Below, in pieces: positions 47,101 through 53,700 of a stretch of DNA of 64,000 bases. How positions within the stretch are numbered: position 1 is the first letter of the stretch; every line of letters begins with the position of its first letter. The stretch comes from Ostrinia nubilalis (lineage: Eukaryota; Arthropoda; Insecta; Lepidoptera; Crambidae), in the NCBI RefSeq assembly GCF_963855985.1, contig NC_087100.1:221001-285000 (forward strand). Direction: 5' to 3'. Position numbers and translations under genes: made by a program. The notes under the pieces were generated by a model that saw only the letters and a list, made by a program, of their open reading frames with translations, made no database searches and had not been told where the DNA came from.

Positions 47101-50100
47101 CATCACTTACCATCAGGTGAGATACAGGCTAAGAGCTTCCTCGTTGTGGATAAAAAAAACTTTTGATCCAATATTGTTGATCGGCCTAGGCATTATAATT
47201 CATGGAGAACAAAAATTTGACAAAACTGAAAAAAAAAAAACGAATTAAAGTCGCGGACGCCCGACGGGTTAGCAATCTGAAGTGACAATGGGCAGAGCAC
47301 ATAGTACGTAGAACTGACGGACGATGGGGCAGCAAGGTTCTGGGCCACGTATCGGGAAACCCAGCGTGAGACGTCCGCACCCAAGGTGGACCGACGACCT
47401 CATAAAGGTAGCAAGAAGGCGCTGGATGCAGGCCTCAACCAACCGGGCGGTATGGAAATCATTGGAGGAGACCTATGTTCAATAGTGGCTCAAATAATGA
47501 TGGATGATTTTTGTGTTATAAATGACTAGCTTTTGCCCGCGGCTTCACCCGCGTGATATTCGCTGAACGTGATATTCGTTCCGGGGGTGAGGCCTGGTGA
47601 CCCGTAGCACAGGTTTCTCTTTTGAAACCTATTTCAGGCACCAGTCCCTCGCACTTTAGGTTAGAAATCCTTGGCTTAGTTTATATTGTATTGTGTACCT
47701 AAATTGTGAAGGGTAATAAATATTTTTTTGATTTTTGATTTGATTTGATATTTAGTTTGTCACATATCGTCATAAATTATAGCCTATATGTTAATCTGGG
47801 TGATAAACAATAATACTGTAAAGTTTCAACAAAATTCGTTCAGTAGTTTTTGCGTGAAAGAGTAATAAACATCCAGACATCCACACAAACTTTCGCATTT
47901 ATAACATTAGTAGGATTGTGTGATACCTTTTGTCAGTGTTGATCCTCACAAAGCATCGTCCGCAGTTCCTGGACTCGCGCATCTCGCACGGCGTGCAGTG
48001 GGGCGAGGAGTGGGCGCCGCTCAGCACCTACCGCAACTCGCTGCTCACCGACTCGCCCGACGAGCGCCCGCCGCCCACGCGCAAGCACTACGCGCGCCGC
48101 GCCCGCGGTGAGTCATGCCACACTACAGCTGGGCTGCACCGCTACTGTAACGTGGGGCGAGGAGTGGGCGCCGCTCAGCACCTACCGCAACTCGCTGCTC
48201 ACCGACTCGCCCGACGAGCGCCCGCCGCCCACGCGCAAGCACTACGCGCGCCGCGCCCGCGGTGAGTCATGCCACACTACAGCTGGGCTGCACCGCTACT
48301 GTAACGTGGGGCGAGGAGTGGGCGCCGCTCAGCACCTACCGCAACTCGCTGCTCACCGACTCGCCCGACGAGCGCCCGCCGCCCACGCGCAAGCACTACG
48401 CGCGCCGCGCCCGCGGTGAGTCATGCCACACTACAGCTGGGCTGCACCGCTACTGTAACGTGGGGCGAGGAGTGGGCGCCGCTCAGCACCTACCGCAACT
48501 CGCTGCTCACCGACTCGCCCGACGAGCGCCCGCCGCCCACGCGCAAGCACTACGCGCGCCGCGCCCGCGGTGAGTCATGCCACACTACAGCTGGGCTGCA
48601 CCGCTACTGTAACGTGGGGCGAGGAGTGGGCGCCGCTCAGCACCTACCGCAACTCGCTGCTCACCGACTCGCCCGACGAGCGCCCGCCGCCCACGCGCAA
48701 GCACTACGCGCGCCGCGCCCGCGGTGAGTCATGCCACACTACAGCTGGGCTGCACCGCTACTGTAACGTGGGGCGAGGAGTGGGCGCCGCTCAGCACCTA
48801 CCGCAACTCGCTGCTCACCGACTCGCCCGACGAGCGCCCGCCGCCCACGCGCAAGCACTACGCGCGCCGCGCCCGCGGTGAGTCATGCCACACTACAGCT
48901 GGGCTGCACCGCTACTGTAACGTGGGGCGAGGAGTGGGCGCCGCTCAGCACCTACCGCAACTCGCTGCTCACCGACTCGCCCGACGAGCGCCCGCCGCCC
49001 ACGCGCAAGCACTACGCGCGCCGCGCCCGCGGTGAGTCATGCCACACTACAGCTGGGCTGCACCGCTACTGTAACGTGGGGCGAGGAGTGGGCGCCGCTC
49101 AGCACCTACCGCAACTCGCTGCTCACCGACTCGCCCGACGAGCGCCCGCCGCCCACGCGCAAGCACTACGCGCGCCGCGCCCGCGGTGAGTCATGCCACA
49201 CTACAGCTGGGCTGCACCGCTACTGTAACGTGGGGCGAGGAGTGGGCGCCGCTCAGCACCTACCGCAACTCGCTGCTCACCGACTCGCCCGACGAGCGCC
49301 CGCCGCCCACGCGCAAGCACTACGCGCGCCGCGCCCGCGGTGAGTCATGCCACACTACAGCTGGGCTGCACCGCTACTGTAACGTGGGGCGAGGAGTGGG
49401 CGCCGCTCAGCACCTACCGCAACTCGCTGCTCACCGACTCGCCCGACGAGCGCCCGCCGCCCACGCGCAAGCACTACGCGCGCCGCGCCCGCGGTGAGTC
49501 ATGCTACTGGGACATTCCGAAGCGCGGGACGACGTGCAACCAAGTGACATCAATGACAACTCTCAAGCTCAAAGCCTCGTAGTCTAGTTTTGTTTGGAGC
49601 GTGCTTTCTTTGATGTTAAATCTGTCAAAAAAAAAATGAAATAATTATGTTACTATTACCAGGCCTGTTCATATCCGCGAGTTTACATCGAAAACAAAAC
49701 ACGCACGATGGCCCACCTACAGGATACTATTGGACAAGGCCTCACATACGAGTGAACATTGACTCACGCACGCGTATTCTTGTGTATGATGGAAGAAAAT
49801 AAACAAAATGGTGTACTACATACTGTGCAGTATTTAACTGCCTAAATAATAATAAAAACACAGAATGTATTTCTTTAAGTTGCCTCAAGACACTGAGAGG
49901 TAAATAAGTAGTTGATATTATTCATGATAATTCATGCTAAATCATGTATTTCCTCCGCCATTTTCCGCAGTTTGGCACCTCACGTCACATCATTTTACCG
50001 TCAGCCCTATAGCTTCGGCGCAGTGCCGATCACTGACGTTTGTCAACAAAATGGTGCTTGACTCTTGAGACAGGCTAAATTACACCATATTGTTAATGAC

Positions 50101-50706
50101 ATTGAGCATACATTTTTTTAAATACCTTCGCGAAGTAAAACTTCTGTACGTAGTACTTATTATTATTCTGTGCTATTACTGAGTCAAAGTCAGGTGTGTG
50201 TGCAAAGTGCAAAGGAATTTTTTTGGAAAATATAAATAAATAGGTCTCCCAATAGGTGGATCGACGATCTGGTGAAGGTCACGGGAGGTGCCTGGATGCG
50301 AGCGGCGCCGGACCGGTCTTTGTGGAAATCTTTGGGGGAGGTCTTTCTCCAGCTGTGGACGTCTTTTGGCTGAAACGAATGAACGAAATAAATAGATAGA
50401 AATAAAAGCTAAATACCACTGCCACATTATTTGAAGTGGCTACAACTTTTGACAAAAAAAAACTCATAAAACTCATTTATTTTTGCAAATAGGCTTTTAA
50501 AAAGCACGTTTACACGTCCCAATATTAACCCTACCACTTCTTCGGGACAATAAATGGGCCAGTGCTGAGAAAAAGACATACTCGTTAGACGTGTGTTAGT
50601 AACAGTGGTTCCGTTGCAGGCGGGCCGGCGGAGGAGGAGGACGCGGAGGTGCCGGAGGCGGGGTCGGCGCCCGAGGAGGGCGAGTCGGACGGCGACGCGG
50701 GGTGAG

Positions 50707-50738
<32 letters not shown>

Positions 50739-53700
50739 TGGCGCTCGCTGCCCAAGCCCTACCGCGGCTAAACTCCAAACCGCTTCTCCGCACGTCCCTA
50801 CATCGTTAAAAGTTCCCCACTTTGGAAAACGTGAAGTGAGGTGAAACGGTTTCGCGGTACATCGTTAGTGGGAGACGGAACGTGGAGTGTGGTGAAACGG
50901 TTTCGCGGCGTTTGAGTGAATCTGACGTTAACGTGTCGGGTGACGACGGGCTGCTCCACCTGTACCCTGTAGCACAAAAACTCTCGACTTCGAGAATCGT
51001 TTGCGTATTCGAATCGGTATCAAAAGAAGTATGAAAATATGTATAAATTGCACTGCTGTGACCGTCACATGAAGTGAACTCAGTATGAGAAATGGTAGCA
51101 CGAAACTAACTTTGACAAATTAATTTTCACGTTATCGTTGAATTCGAAGGTTATCGAATTTTGTCGAATACGCGAACGATTCGCAGACGTAAGTTTTTCG
51201 TGTTAGAGGTACCTGGCTTCTTATTGTTGCGTGCGCGGTCGCGACCGGTGTTTGACTATCACCACTGTGGAAATGGTGCTTGTAGATTTTTATAGTCGAG
51301 ACTCGGGTGGGTCAGCCCGAAATGCCTGAAAATAAAGACACGTTTTGTTAGATCACGAACAGTGCGGATCGCTGGCGGCGGTTGTGGTGCTTGGTGTTGC
51401 GACACTTGGACACTTATTATTTTTAAGCTATATTTGGATATTATATTCGTGTCGACTGACCACTTTAGACTTCTAGAGTAATTAAATGGGCCTATTGAGC
51501 CTGTGAAATAAACTTTGGAATTGATAAACAGTAGTGAATATACAATCAACAGTTTTTTATAATGTAATATTTTATGTATGAAATGAAACTTCAAATTTAA
51601 ATTACAATGTATGATATGTATGTACATATAATTTGAAATGAATTTGCCGGTTATACCTATACAAATAATGTTTCGAGTATTATTTTATTATACACAGACC
51701 TATTTCACATTTTAAAATTGACCATATTATTTATGTATTTGTTCAGTATGTAGTTAGAGTAAGTAGCTATAGTAAGTAGTTAGATATTTTATGTATATCT
51801 TTAAGGCTGAACTGACTATGAAAATTCCAAAGTCATCACATTTGTTGCCTTCGGTTGAGAACATGAAGTGGAGATCTCGTTGTCTTTGGAATTTTTATGA
51901 GTGTGTCGTGCCTTAAAGATTTGTTCAACGGAATACGGCGGTCCTGGGCTTGGGACGGTGAACGGGTTAACGTTATATTGTTGTGAATGTATTTTCGTTG
52001 TTTATTGGGAGAGATAATATTGTGATGTCCTTTGATTAGAACGTAGTGAAATTAATTTCATGTTTTAATAACTGGGCGAGTCTTGCTTGGAGGACCGTTG
52101 TATGTCTAATTATTGTTAAATTGTTGTATTATTAATATTGATAGTTTGGAATATATATTTTTATAATTAAATTGATATTTGTAATATAGCTCTTATTTTA
52201 TTCAAAAACCTTCATTAGTGTCATAAGATTCGTAATGACGTCACCTTACTCTTAGTTGATCGCTGCGTCACAAAATATAACAGAAGGTAAACTCATGTAT
52301 GTACCTCGCTTTGCATACCTCTCTCGCTCGCACGCTCGGCCGTCGCGCTAGGGTTGTCTTGTCATGTGTTGCGTTTATTTCGTTATGATAGAAAAATGTT
52401 ACTCTTAACACTATGCAAGAAAGACAATAACAGATATCCACGTATACTTATTTATATTTAGTACGTTAATATAGTAATAGTTTGCAAACAAATACACGAG
52501 AAGGAAGTAGTATTTAGTTGAGTGGTTGACACTATTATCCAACTAATGTTATAAATAAATGCGAAAGTTTGGATGTCTGGATGTTTGTTGCTCTTTCACG
52601 CAAAAACTACTGAACGGATTTTGATGTAACTTTACAGTATTATTGTTTATAACCCTGAATAACATATAGGCTATAATTTATGACGATCTGTGACAAACTA
52701 AATTTCACGCGGGTAAAGCCGCGGGCAAAAGCTAGTTATCCAATAATTCCTAAAACCTCTCTAAAACAATTCGATAATCCTAATAATTGAGTTGGCTTTC
52801 AATTTCAATTGAAATTCAAATAAATAACTTACTTACCTCCCCGAATCAACTGGTAATTTAAAAAAATTAAATTCGGTATTTAATTATGAGTTTAAGCAAC
52901 CAAATACCGAACAATTATAATACGACTTTTTCTGTTCACTCATTTTCGTCAATTTCGCAAAACAAAATAATATCACCACTCACGACTCAAGCGAACCACA
53001 GCGAACGTGTGGCGAACGTCTGTCGCGCCACGTCGCGCTCGCATTCGTCCAAGACAGTCTTGCTAGAGCGGTGTCTATGTGTGCGTGGCTCGAGCGCGTT
53101 TAGTATGGAGTTTGTCTTCTGTTATATTTTGTGGCTGCGTTGAGTAACTGGCTGTGCGCCCTCGCAGCCGAATTTCATTATTTACAAGAACAGTTCATAA
53201 AATGAACTGCCACTGCTGTTTTATGCAGCCTACAATTATTACTGTGATCGAGTTATTTCAGATATTATATTCCCCAGTAAATGTCAATTCATTCATCTAA
53301 CTTACTAGTGAAGACAAGTGAGGTCCCTGGTTTTGGATTGCAACAAATGTTTAGTCGTCGGTAGAGGTATTTATTTTCCTGTAACGGCGAAGTAATGTGA
53401 TTAAAGTGATAATCAATACGTTAAGTACGTAGTGTAGTGAGGATAATGAGTACCAGTTTGTATTGTTGGTAAGTAACTGATATGATTATTTGAAATATGG
53501 GCGTGGCGATTAAAATATATTTATTTTATGCAAGTAGTATTACATTTAGTTTATGGGTTGGTAGTTGTAGTCTTTACAAAGTTATTTTATTGCATGATTA
53601 TTATTTTTTAAGTTTATTTCTTAATTTTTTTTTCTGTTTATCAATTATTTGTTTAAATTCGGATTTTAATTCAGGAAACAATTAAAATTTTAAACTATTA

